Shown in pieces: positions 19,401 to 28,400 of a DNA stretch of 64,000 nt (the first letter of the stretch is position 1; every line of letters begins with the position of its first letter). The stretch spans positions 1-64,000 of the forward strand of contig JAAXPZ010000024.1 in assembly GCA_012329065.1 (NCBI GenBank), written 5' to 3'. Below the pieces are notes generated by a model. It saw nothing but the letters and a program-made list of their open reading frames with translations. It had not been told where the DNA came from and made no database searches. This DNA is from Sulfurovum sp. GTDB lineage: Bacteria > Campylobacterota > Campylobacteria > Campylobacterales > Sulfurovaceae. The position numbers and the translations under genes are program-made.

Positions 19401-20678
19401 ACTGACTATCTAGCTCCAAAAACATATACATCCATGGCATTTATGGAAAATAGAGGCTTTTATATTATATGTGGACAGGGGTCTTTTAGTAATGAGGTTG
19501 AGATGCTAAATATCGCAGCAATTGCCCAGGATGATGTAGCCACGACCGATGAAGATAGCAGTATAGATGTAGCAGTTTTGGACAATGACAGTGATGCAGA
19601 AGGTAATATCACTATAGTATCTGTGACAACGCCTGTAAATGGTACATCAACAATTAGTGCTTCTGTTGTCAACTATATGCCAAATGTAAACTTCAATGGT
19701 ACAGATAGCTTCTCTTATACTATTACTGATGGCAATGGCGTAAAGAGAAGTGCAACAGTTACGCTCACTGTTAATCCTATCAATGATAAGCCTGTAGCTA
19801 TCGCAGATACTGTTACCACAGATGAAGATCAGGCTGTCAATATAGATGTGCTTGCCAATGATAGTGATATCGATGGGGATACACTAACAGTTTTAATTAG
19901 CAATAGTCCATCAAATGGAAGTACAACTGTTAATGCAGATGGTACAGTGACCTACACACCTAATGCAGATTTTAATGGCAGTGATAATTTTGAGTATAAA
20001 CTCGTTGATATGGCAGGAGGAAGTGCTGTGGTGGGTGTTGAAATGACAGTAAATCCTATCAATGATACGCCAGTAGCCATAGCAGACACAGCGACTACAG
20101 AAGAGAGTCAAGCTGTCAACATAGCGGTACTTTCCAATGATAGTGATATCGATGCAGACGCACTCACTGTATCTATAGTTGTAAGTCCGTCAAATGGAGT
20201 TGTAGCCGTCAATGCAGACAATACAATCAAGTATACACCAAGTATTGGATTTAGCGGAACAGATACTTTTACTTATATGCCAAATGACGGTACTGTAGAT
20301 GGCAATCCAGTAGTGGTGTCCATAGAGGTAAATGCTACAGTGGACACAAAAGTTATAGTTATCGCAAAAATACTAGAATATGCAGAAAATGCTGGAGAAG
20401 CCCCCACTGTTCAAGACTATCAAGATGCTGGTATAGAGGGTGTAACGGCTGAAAATCTAGATGTAGTAAATGAAGCAATGAGCACCCTCTTGCAAAACCA
20501 AAATGGCATACAGGCTGAAGATAGAATACAAGAAGTTGCAGATAATGCTATAGCTGGTCTAGGCAATAGTGGGGGCGGTTGTACCTATAATCCAAACAAC
20601 AATAGCATAGATTTTACAATAATCTTGATGATACTTGGTTCACTGCTGTATCCTATTAGACGCAGGCTTTTCTCGTAG
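16434..20678 (+). CDS. Secreted S8 subtilase with inserted beta domain, IPT, kelch and cadherin-like repeats, JDVT-CTERM-like tail
   Basis: 1414 residues from ATG 16434, chosen for its AAAGGG site (an in-frame ATG at 16401 lacks one). Signal peptide about 1-25. I9-like propeptide about 70-150. S8 catalytic domain has Asp201 (FDSGVDYTHEDL), His261 (DGHGTHIAG), oxyanion Asn360 (AAGNDG) and Ser591 (GTSMATPY). A beta-rich MAM-like insertion of about 150 residues (DDMESGMGSW...YIDDIRIG) sits between Asn360 and Ser591. Then come an IPT/TIG domain (about 650-740), roughly six kelch repeats (about 745-1030) and three cadherin-like/VCBS-type repeats starting with 'DEDxxIDVxVLxNDSD'. The end is GGGC (Cys1383), a hydrophobic segment and RRR, a JDVT-CTERM-type sorting signal. 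Probably surface-displayed after processing by the product at 23618. Confidence 0.88.
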   Translation: MLRTKHLITSYFVANVLLGAVSFAEIVKISSKSNNNIIPQKKIIFTKTSSNSAMQAMQSVVKLQQKDVPYAKGEAIIIMKEGLSYANISSILSSNGASTVKEFKTLSAKNSASYLLISSVNSTENLIKSLKNNPNVKSISPNYKRKKSALPNDSRISESWGLYNTGQSVNGTLGTADADINAIGAWRVETNASETVVAIFDSGVDYTHEDLKDNMWRNSGETAGDGIDNDSNGFIDDIHGYNFAAQSDGSNSADVMDSDGHGTHIAGIIGAKGDNTKGISGVNWDVKMMAFNIYRPSGFTYDSDILEAIEYLLDMKSKGENIVAVNASYGGTGGSQTDPMKDAIKSLGDEGIVFVVAAGNDGYNNDITPSYPASYNTGNIIAVGASDQNDELVSWSHHGKNSVDIVAPGVNILSTLPGGGVVDTSIFSDDMESGMGSWIHTGSGDTWAITNENAQSGTLAWSDSPDANYTANDDASLSYSTDIDLLAYAGERIGLGACLMYELEDGYDFLYVEVSGNSGTSWTEVSRFTGSQNDWFCAGVVIPEDLKTANFRMRFRLDSDGSGHRDGVYIDDIRIGSLGDSAAYGFKQGTSMATPYVTGSIALVAKQFPSENVYQRINRIYSAADKLSALTDKVATGARLNIGNAMQADISLKPMIIDVNKTQGLKTGDILTIVGMEFGASEGKVYFDDANSSNQPVEALMLSWSDEEIIVEVPEGAGRYLSIETASGEKSVNSLIVTAWEPVAPIVTARQDAAVATYNDKLYVFSGSADSDNLSSSEVYDAQNDSWEDIANIPTPRTQAAAVALNDKIYVIGGFANYVSVDTVESYNPATDEWNSTVAPLPQTVHGGQAVILEDSLYFVAGVNNWASVNTLYRYNESNNTWSEMATLNIARSWHVAAVFNGKIYAFTGFTDTYEWTKTVEEYDPATNTWTTKSTEMPSARWVGAGAANKDGIIIAGGHTGPDEGYFPTNNVMFYDPSTDVWNHNKDSITDYLAPKTYTSMAFMENRGFYIICGQGSFSNEVEMLNIAAIAQDDVATTDEDSSIDVAVLDNDSDAEGNITIVSVTTPVNGTSTISASVVNYMPNVNFNGTDSFSYTITDGNGVKRSATVTLTVNPINDKPVAIADTVTTDEDQAVNIDVLANDSDIDGDTLTVLISNSPSNGSTTVNADGTVTYTPNADFNGSDNFEYKLVDMAGGSAVVGVEMTVNPINDTPVAIADTATTEESQAVNIAVLSNDSDIDADALTVSIVVSPSNGVVAVNADNTIKYTPSIGFSGTDTFTYMPNDGTVDGNPVVVSIEVNATVDTKVIVIAKILEYAENAGEAPTVQDYQDAGIEGVTAENLDVVNEAMSTLLQNQNGIQAEDRIQEVADNAIAGLGNSGGGCTYNPNNNSIDFTIILMILGSLLYPIRRRLFS

Positions 20679-20742
20679 CATCTTTTTACTGGAGGCTGTC
20701 ACTTAGGCAGTCTCTCTAGACACACTAAACAAGAAGGAAACA

Positions 20743-23610
20743 ATGGTGTTTAAAAAACATAGAATCATTCACTGTGCATATATGATTATCTTAATAGCAA
20801 CTGCGAGTTTTGCCAAAGCTCCAAATGCTTCAGGCAGCAAAATGAAGACTCCATACGCCAAAGGTGAAGTCATCGTAGTCCTCAAAAAAGGAAAAGAGAT
20901 TAGCGATATAAACTCAAGCTTATCTCGTAGTAGCATAAGGGTCGTAAAATCGTATAAATCCATCGCTAGCAAAAGTAAAAGCTCATATCTTCTGATAAAA
21001 GGAAATCTACCCACACAAAAGCTTGTAGCTAAGCTAAAAAGCAATCCAAATGTAAAATCTGCCTCCCCAAACTATAGGAGAAAACTCAATCTAACACCAA
21101 ATGACCCTAAATTTTCAGACTTATGGGCACTTAATAACATAGGTCAACCCATAAGGGGCACTGCTGGAACTGATGATGCTGACATCAATGCAGTTGAGGC
21201 TTGGGATATCGAATCAAATGCATCAAATACAGTTGTAGTAGTGTTCGACACGGGTGTTGATTATAATCACGAAGATCTCCGTAGAAACATCTGGATAAAC
21301 AGTGTAGAGCTTAATGGAGCTATCAGCGTAGATGATGATAATAATGGCTATATAGATGATATATATGGTTATGATTTTGCTTCTGATAATGACGGTGGTG
21401 ATGATTCTGACCCTATGGATATACATGGGCACGGTACACATATAGCTGGCACTATAGGAGCTGTTGGAGATAATGGAGTTGGCGTAGTGGGTGTCAATTG
21501 GGATGTAAAGATCATGGCTATCAAGGTATTTAGACCAGAGCTACACAATTATGATAGTGATGTGCTCGAAGCGATTGATTATGTACTAAAGATGAAATCA
21601 AGAGGGGTCAACATCGTAGCAATAAACGCTTCTTATGGTGCGATGGAAGGAGAACAAGCAGATCCTATGAATGGAGCGATCGCTAGTCTTGGTGATGCTG
21701 GTATAGTTTTTGTAGCTGCAGCTGGCAATGATGATGTTGATACTGATGTTAGACCACACTATCCGTCTTCATACAGTGCCTATAATATACTTTCAGTTGC
21801 AGCTACGGATTATAAAGATAAGCTAGCATGGTTTTCAAATTTTGGCAGCACTTCTGTAGATTTGGCGGCTCCTGGAGTCAATATACTGAGTACTTATCCA
21901 GGAGGTGCAGATGTAGATCGCAGTATCTTTTTTGATGATGTAGAATCAGGTGTTGGTAACTGGATAAGTTATGGAGCCAATAACAGCTGGTCAATTACCC
22001 AAGAAGATGCCAATAGCTCTACTCATGCATGGACAGATAGCCCCAATAATAAATATAAAGATGATACAAATGCTTCTCTTGCTTATGATTCAGATATAGA
22101 CCTTACTGCTTATTTTGGAGAATCTATTGGGCTGGGTGCCTGCATGATTTATGAGCTTGAAAAAGGATACCATGACTGGATGTTGTGGGATAAGGTGCTG
22201 ATAGAGGTCTCTGCAGATAGCGGAAATAGTTGGGCTTTACTTCAAGAGCTTGGAGATAAGCAAAGTAGCTGGAAATGTACGGCTTACGCGATACCTAATG
22301 CCTACAAGACAGCAAACTTTAGAATGAGATTTCGTATAACAACTGATGGTTCGACAGTTTATGATGGTATCTATATCGACAATATAGCTATAGGGAGACT
22401 AAGTCCATCTAAAAGGTATGGCTACTCCTCTGGTACTTCCATGGCTTCTCCATATGTAGTTGGTACTGTAGCACTCATGGCGGCCCAGTATCCAGATGAA
22501 AATACAAGTTACCAAATAGCTAGGATTCTAGGTGGTGTTGATAAAATGGATAATTTAAGTCAAAAAGTTGTAGTAGGAGGCAGGCTCAACATATACAAAT
22601 CAATAGAACTTAGCCTTGTTGCACCAGTAGGTGTAGATGACAACGCAAGCACAGATGAGGATAATAATATTACAGTTTCAGTGCTTTCAAATGATAGTAG
22701 CTTAAATGGCAATAGTCTAAGTATAGTGAATCTTACAACACCAGCAAAAGGCAAAGTAAGTATAAATGGTGCTGATATTATATATGTCCCAAATGCAGAC
22801 TTTAATGGCATAGATAGTTTTAAATATTCACCAAATAATGGTCTATTGAATGGAAACAAAACAACTGTCACAATAACTATAAATCCTATAAATGATAGAC
22901 CTATTGCAACGGAAGACAACATAAGTACAAGAGAGGATATAAATGTAAGTATTTCTGTTTTAGACAATGATATCGACATAGACAGCAATACCCTAACGAT
23001 AACTAGTGTCGCTAAGCCTGCAAACGGAATAGCTACTATTGATAATAAAAGTATCACATACAGCCCAAATATCGGCTTTAATGGCATAGATAAATTTATT
23101 TATACTATCAGTGATGGAAATATGACAGCTAGTGCAAGTGTTAATGTTGCAGTATCTCCTGTCAATAGTATCCCAACAGCATATGATAAAAATATTACAA
23201 TAAACGAAGATTCAGTTAATATACCTATTGTGCTAAGTGGACAAGATGCAGATGGAGATACCTTGACCTATATTATAGTGTCAAATCCAAGTAACGGCAC
23301 ACTAAGTGGCACAGAAGCAAATATTAAATATACCCCAAATACTAATTTTAGCGGCACAGATAGTTTCACATATAAAATCAACGACAGTACAGTAGATTCT
23401 AATATAGCTACTGTCACAATACTAGTTAATTCAGATATTGATACAGATGATAATGATGATATATTGGATAAGAATGATTCTACACCACTAGGCGGGGGTA
23501 GTGGAGGAGGTTGTACATATAATCCCAATAATAAAGATTTTGACTTTATGTTGATACTCATGATATTTGCTACAATACTTTATTCAGCAAGACAAAAATA
23601 TTCACTATAG
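20743..23610 (+). CDS. Second secreted S8 subtilase with cadherin-like repeats and JDVT-CTERM-like tail
   Basis: 955 residues with AAGGAA before the ATG. Signal peptide about 1-25 and I9-like propeptide about 38-120. Catalytic Asp169 (FDTGVDYNHEDL), His230 (HGHGTHIAG), Asn329 and Ser566 (GTSMASPY) are all present. The same beta-rich insertion (FDDVESGVGNW...YIDNIAIG) splits the catalytic domain as in the upstream paralogue. Three cadherin-like repeats follow, then an acidic Ca-binding-like run (DIDTDDNDDILDKND). The end is GGGC (Cys924), a hydrophobic segment and a short basic tail. Kelch and IPT domains of the first paralogue are absent, so the two diverged by domain gain or loss. Likely exported and anchored the same way. 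Confidence 0.88.
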   Translation: MVFKKHRIIHCAYMIILIATASFAKAPNASGSKMKTPYAKGEVIVVLKKGKEISDINSSLSRSSIRVVKSYKSIASKSKSSYLLIKGNLPTQKLVAKLKSNPNVKSASPNYRRKLNLTPNDPKFSDLWALNNIGQPIRGTAGTDDADINAVEAWDIESNASNTVVVVFDTGVDYNHEDLRRNIWINSVELNGAISVDDDNNGYIDDIYGYDFASDNDGGDDSDPMDIHGHGTHIAGTIGAVGDNGVGVVGVNWDVKIMAIKVFRPELHNYDSDVLEAIDYVLKMKSRGVNIVAINASYGAMEGEQADPMNGAIASLGDAGIVFVAAAGNDDVDTDVRPHYPSSYSAYNILSVAATDYKDKLAWFSNFGSTSVDLAAPGVNILSTYPGGADVDRSIFFDDVESGVGNWISYGANNSWSITQEDANSSTHAWTDSPNNKYKDDTNASLAYDSDIDLTAYFGESIGLGACMIYELEKGYHDWMLWDKVLIEVSADSGNSWALLQELGDKQSSWKCTAYAIPNAYKTANFRMRFRITTDGSTVYDGIYIDNIAIGRLSPSKRYGYSSGTSMASPYVVGTVALMAAQYPDENTSYQIARILGGVDKMDNLSQKVVVGGRLNIYKSIELSLVAPVGVDDNASTDEDNNITVSVLSNDSSLNGNSLSIVNLTTPAKGKVSINGADIIYVPNADFNGIDSFKYSPNNGLLNGNKTTVTITINPINDRPIATEDNISTREDINVSISVLDNDIDIDSNTLTITSVAKPANGIATIDNKSITYSPNIGFNGIDKFIYTISDGNMTASASVNVAVSPVNSIPTAYDKNITINEDSVNIPIVLSGQDADGDTLTYIIVSNPSNGTLSGTEANIKYTPNTNFSGTDSFTYKINDSTVDSNIATVTILVNSDIDTDDNDDILDKNDSTPLGGGSGGGCTYNPNNKDFDFMLILMIFATILYSARQKYSL

Positions 23611-23617
23611 GAGAGTA

Positions 23618-24058
23618 ATGCTGACAAAAAAGCAAATACATGCAAGATATGCAGTTGCTATCGCTACGGCACCTGCATTTTGTGTCTTGTACGCAAAATT
23701 ATTTGGATACAGTGCAGAGAGTATCTTCTGGCTTTTTGATGATACGAGGTCATTGATTTTTCTGATTATCCTATACCCAATCATAGAGGAACTTGCTTTT
23801 AGAGGGCTTATCCAAAGCTTTATATCTGCAAAGACAAAGCATGCTGAGTTTTTTTGGGGTATCACTTGGGCAAATATACTGACTTCTGTTCTATTTGCAC
23901 TTATGCATCTTGTTTATCATACCCCTATTTGGGCTATACTAGTTTTTTTCCCATCTCTAATATTTGGATACTTTAAAGACAAGTATGATATCGTACTTCC
24001 AAGTATATTTTTGCATATGTTCTATAACTTATGCTTTTTTTCTATAGTTGGAAACTAA
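23618..24058 (+). CDS. CPBP-family glutamic intramembrane protease, probable JDVT-CTERM processing enzyme (MrtJ-like)
   Basis: 146 residues from ATG 23618, eight bases after the second subtilase stop, with AGGAGAG upstream. Four or so membrane helices. The three CPBP/ABI motifs are present: EExxxRG (Glu57, Glu58, Arg62), a conserved His97 in FALMHL, and HxxxN (His133, Asn137). Dedicated CPBP proteases are known to pair with specific C-terminal sorting signals, including the JDVT-CTERM system. Immediate linkage to two proteins with that type of tail makes it the probable sorting protease. The assignment to MrtJ is by context and motif, not by a profile search. Confidence 0.8.
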   Translation: MLTKKQIHARYAVAIATAPAFCVLYAKLFGYSAESIFWLFDDTRSLIFLIILYPIIEELAFRGLIQSFISAKTKHAEFFWGITWANILTSVLFALMHLVYHTPIWAILVFFPSLIFGYFKDKYDIVLPSIFLHMFYNLCFFSIVGN

Positions 24059-24084
24059 TACCAAATTAAAAAAGGAGCACTCAG

Positions 24085-24441
24085 ATGAAACAAATAATAA
24101 AAATACTTTTTATGGCATTACTCTGCATAGGATGCAATAGTCCAAATTTACCTAAAGAAGAAGAATCAAAAGTTGAAAAGAAACAGGCATCTCAAAAGAG
24201 CAATACTAAATCAGAGCTAATCGTCAGATTTAAAAAAGGCACAAGTGTACAGAAAGCGACAAATATAATTGAAGCTAACAATATGCTGGTGATAAAAGTG
24301 TATAAAAGTATCTCAAAGAGCAGTAATATGCCCATGCTTCACATAGGGTCATCTATGGACATAAAGATGATGAAGAGGATTGTCAAAGGTATTTCTAGTA
24401 TCTCTTCAGCTTCCGAGAATAGCAAGCGAAGAATGTTTTAA
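24085..24441 (+). CDS. Small lipoprotein resembling a free-standing subtilase propeptide (I9-like)
   Basis: 118 residues with AAAAAGGAG upstream. Lipoprotein signal peptide with lipobox LLCIGC (Cys17), then a charged linker. Residues about 43-118 line up with the propeptides of the two upstream subtilases. ELIVRFKKGTSVQKATNII matches their GExIxxxKxG start, VIKVYKSIS matches VVKSYKSIA, and the final SENSKRRM matches SPNYRRK. It has no protease domain. It could be an inhibitor that protects the cell from the surface proteases, or an intermolecular chaperone for their folding. The alignment is by eye. Confidence 0.7.
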   Translation: MKQIIKILFMALLCIGCNSPNLPKEEESKVEKKQASQKSNTKSELIVRFKKGTSVQKATNIIEANNMLVIKVYKSISKSSNMPMLHIGSSMDIKMMKRIVKGISSISSASENSKRRMF

Positions 24442-24460
24442 GCGTAATACAGTATAAACC

Positions 24461-24518
24461 GATAATCATTGTCATATTCAGCAACTCATACTTTTTTTTG
24501 ATTATCATTTTACTTCTT
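24461..24518 (+). promoter_or_regulatory. Two Fur-box-like sites before the haem/CobN operon
   Basis: GATAATCATTGTCATATTC at 24461-24479 and GATTATCATTTTACTTC from 24500 both match much of the Fur operator. They lie 20-75 bases before the start at 24537, where they would block transcription when iron is plentiful. Two sites in tandem strengthen the case. Confidence 0.65.
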
Positions 24519-24536
24519 TTATATTGAGGAGTTTTT

Positions 24537-25061
24537 ATGGTAGCAGTTTTAGAGAGTTTTATGTATGAGGTGTCAAATCTGTTTTTGGTACCAGTTCTTC
24601 TTATGATAATAGCACTTTTTGTTTATTCATTTTTTCAGATAGGTATTTTTATAATGGAATCAATCCAAAGACGAAAACATTCTTCATCCTATCAAAAGCA
24701 CTGTGAGTCCTCAAGTCCTAAAAAAATTAAAGGCTATCCAATATTTTCATATTTTGTAGCCAACCGCTTAGATGATGAGGATACTCTAGAGCTCTTTGCA
24801 TACAAAAAACTGGAAAATATCTCTATAGTCACTCGCGTAGCTCCCATGCTAGGGCTTGTGGCAACCATGATACCTATGGGACCAGCACTCAAAGCACTAT
24901 CTGATGGCAATGTGCAGGGCATCAGTGAAAACCTCATCATAGCATTTGCCGCAGTTATCTTTGCATTGATAGCCGCTTCTATTACTTACTGGATCGCCTC
25001 TAAACGAAAAGGATGGTACGCAAGTGAAATTATAGACATACTCAAGAGAAAAACAACATGA
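24537..25061 (+). CDS. MotA/TolQ/ExbB-family protein (HmuT-like position)
   Basis: 174 residues with three membrane helices: one N-terminal (about 18-38) and a pair flanking the family core TRVAPMLGLVATMIPMGPALKALSDGN. ENLIIAFAAVIFALIAASITY forms the third helix. The core matches the proton-channel region of TolQ/ExbB/MotA. In Bacteroidetes hmu operons a protein of this family lies beside DUF2149 and CobN-like HmuS genes, as here. It probably forms a proton-driven complex with the next two products. GAGGAG precedes the start; the 3' end overlaps the next gene. Confidence 0.82.
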   Translation: MVAVLESFMYEVSNLFLVPVLLMIIALFVYSFFQIGIFIMESIQRRKHSSSYQKHCESSSPKKIKGYPIFSYFVANRLDDEDTLELFAYKKLENISIVTRVAPMLGLVATMIPMGPALKALSDGNVQGISENLIIAFAAVIFALIAASITYWIASKRKGWYASEIIDILKRKTT

Positions 25062-25402
25062 AACTACTGCAAGAAGATGAATCTTTAAACCCTATTCTTT
25101 CAGCAGTGAACCTTGTCGATGTTTTTTTGGTAATCATCGCAGCTTTGCTTATCTCAATAGCTCAGAACCCTCTCAATCCATTTTCTGCTGATGATGTCAC
25201 AGTTATCAAAAACGCAGGCAAAAAAAACATGGAAGTCATCATCAAAAAAGGCAAAAAACTTACCAAATATAAATCAGATGGAAAAATAGGTGAGGGCGAG
25301 GGAGTAAAGGCAGGTGTTGCCTATAAGATGAAAGATGGAAACATGATATATGTTCCTGAAGACAAAAATACAGGAAATAGAAAAACAGGAGACAAAAAGT
25401 GA
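25058..25402 (+). CDS. DUF2149 protein (HmuU-like position)
   Basis: 114 residues. A short cytoplasmic start (EDESLNPILSAVNLVDVFLV) leads into one membrane helix. The periplasmic part contains NPLNPFSADDVTVIKNAGKKNMEVIIKKG and ends in AYKMKDGNMIYVPE, the conserved DUF2149 tail. The topology resembles ExbD, and it overlaps by four bases with both neighbours. It is proposed to couple the ExbB-like motor to the CobN-like protein. Family call is firm from pattern; function is inferred from gene order. Confidence 0.78.
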   Translation: MKLLQEDESLNPILSAVNLVDVFLVIIAALLISIAQNPLNPFSADDVTVIKNAGKKNMEVIIKKGKKLTKYKSDGKIGEGEGVKAGVAYKMKDGNMIYVPEDKNTGNRKTGDKK

Positions 25403-28400
25403 TAAAAAAACTACTTTTAATCATTGCAATGCTACCTATGTCTATACATGCAAGTACTCAAAAAGACATACTTATTATAAGTACAAGCATGGGTATCGTA
25501 TCGCAAAGTGCAAAAATGTCAGCATTTAAAAGAGCTGCTGAGAAAGAAGGTTTAAGTGTAGTCGTTAAATTTGAGAGAGAGATTGATGTAGAGAAGTTTA
25601 TAGAGCAGATCAACAGCTATAAGATAGTAATGTTTGATTCTTTAGCAGGAGCTAGAACTCTTGGTTCATTGCTTGGAAAGTTTGACCAAGCGGTACAAAA
25701 TGTCAATGAAAACATAGCTATCATCCCGCTACCGCTCAAAGATGAAAGTCCGTACAGAAAAAATATAACTATAGAGCAAAATATTGAGCTATATAAGTAT
25801 TGGGAAAATGGTGGAAGAACAAACTTTTCAAATATGGTAAAATATTTGAAGGTGCATATCTTAAAAATATCCAAAGAAAATATAGCTGAGGCAATAATAT
25901 TACCAAAAAATGGAGTATATCATCCAAAAAACCCTGATATTGCTTTTGCTAGTCTAAGTGAATATACCAAATCATTTGGTATAGATCTTCAAAATACTAA
26001 AAAGCCAGTTGTTGGGGTAAAGTTCCACAGAAGCTCGCTTGTTAGCGGTGCCATAGGTCACATAGATGCTATGATCGAGTATCTTGAAAGTAAAGGTGCA
26101 TATACTATACCATTTTACACAGACATAAGTGGAGGAGATCCCGTAGGAGTAAAATTTCTCATAGAAAACAATCAAACAGTAGCAGATGTAGTCGTCAATT
26201 TTCAAATCATGGTGATAGACCATGAGAGCCAAAGGGCTGCTTTAAAACAACTAAACATACCTACTTTGCATGCACTCAGTTATTCAAAAGGTAGCCAAAA
26301 AGAGTGGGAAGCAGATCCTTATGGTATAGATTTCCCTATGATTCCAATGTATTATATTATCCCTGAAACACTCGGATTTATTGACCCGCTAATAGTCGCT
26401 GTGCAGGATTATAAAACAAAAGAGATGATTCCTATAAAGGCACAGCTTGAGTCTTTGGCCAATAAAGCAATAAATATTTCAAAGCTAAAAAAGATAGATA
26501 ACTCCAAAAAGAAAATAGCCATCATGTACTACAACTACCCCGCTGGCGTTGACAACATGGGCGCTAGTTTTTTAAATACACCTGAGAGCTTGGAGTTGAT
26601 TCTAAAAGAGTTTAAAGCACAGGGCTATACAACACAAGAGCAGAACAATACCTACCTACGAAAAAAAGCCACAGCTGGACTCAAGGTGATGTATAGTGTA
26701 AATCTATACAAAGAGGCAAAAAAAATATTGGAAAACGATAGTGCAGCTCTGTTTCCTTATGATGAGTACATAAAAGAGTTTTACAAGCTTCCTGTAGATA
26801 CTAGAACAGATATGATTAGATTTTGGGGCTATCCACTTCAGTCAAAGATGTTGATTTTCAACAAAGAGGATCAAAAGTGGTACTTTCTAGTACCTAGAAT
26901 AGAGATAGGAAACATCGCCATCATGCCACAGCCTCGTCGAGCAGAGAGAGAAGATAGTATATGGGAGATGAATAAAGATATAAATAGAGATGATTCATCA
27001 TTGTGGCACAATCCAAAGGTATCTATAAGTCACTCGTATCTAGCCAGCTATCTGTGGGCTAGGAAGCAGTTTGCTGCCAATGCTTTGGTGCATCTAGGCA
27101 CTCACGGAACACAAGAATGGAGTCCTGGCAAAGAAAGAGGACTTAGAGTTGGAGATGATGCACTCTCAGTGCTTGGTGATGTGCCTGTTGTCTATCCATA
27201 TATCACCAACAACCTAGCTGAAGGGATACAAGCTAAAAGAAGAGGAAGAGCCACACTAATATCTCATCAGACTCCACCATTTGGATTGACGGGAACATAT
27301 AAAGAGCTTAGCGAAATCATGGATTTTATAAATCAATACAAAAGTGTAGATGATGGGATGCTCAAGACAGAGCTCAAAAAACAGATTAGCGAAGTAGTGG
27401 TCAAGATGAATATCAATAAAGATATAGAATTTACTCCAGAAATGATGGAGAATGATTTTGACAATATGCTGTCAAAAGTAGAAGACTATATACTGGGAAC
27501 CTCAAAGCAAGCTATGCCCTTGGGTATGCATACATTTGGTACATATCCAAAAGAAGAGCACCTCATCTCAACTGTCATGCAGATGGTGGGCTCTGAGTTT
27601 ATAACCAAAGTAGAGGGTGACGAAAAGTATTTTGCTAAAAACTACAAGGAGTTCAATAGTTCCAAAACCTACAGACTCATCAAGGATTATGTCATAGATG
27701 AAAAGTCCATGAAAGACATTGACGATGGAGAGATAAAAGCTTATCTGAGAGTTGCAGTTGACTATAAATACAGATTTATAAAAACCAAAGAGATAAAGAA
27801 TTTCATTAGGGCACTAGATGGGGAATTTATAGAGACTGGCATAGGAGGAGATAGTATCAGAAACCCAGACTCACTAGCAACAGGAAGTAATATGTACGGA
27901 TTTGATCCTTCCAAAGTGCCTACAAAAGCAGCCTACAAGACAGGCAGTAAGCTCATAAAAGATTTTATAGAAAATCATTATGCAGAAAATAAAAAATACC
28001 CTAGAAAGCTGACTTTTAACCTCTGGTCGCTTGAGACGATGCGTCACTATGGGGTGCTGGAGAGTCAGATACTATATGCCATGGGAGTGCGGCCTATATG
28101 GAATGAAACTGGTATCTCAAACAGAATGATACAGGGCATGGCGAAGCAACAGCTTGAGAGCTTTTTGCCAAGCGGCATGGCAAAGTGGATATCAGAGCTC
28201 GTAACTATACAGAGAATACAGTTTCTCCTAGACCTTACGCCAGATGATTGGCTAGTCAAGGCTAAAAAGATGATCAAACACGCTTATGCTGTAAGTAAAG
28301 GTCAGATAGAAGATATAGAGATTATCCCATATAGCGAGCTCAAAAGACCGAGAGTTGATGTGGTGATATCTGCTACAGGACTATATAGGGATACTTTTCC

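Noticed and set aside
20679-20742. Possible terminator between the two subtilases
   Set aside because: GGCTGTC and GGCAGTC do not form a convincing stem and there is no T-run.
24537-25061. Flagellar motor protein MotA
   Set aside because: Too short, no MotB partner, and linked to DUF2149 and CobN-like genes; ExbB-like HmuT position fits better.
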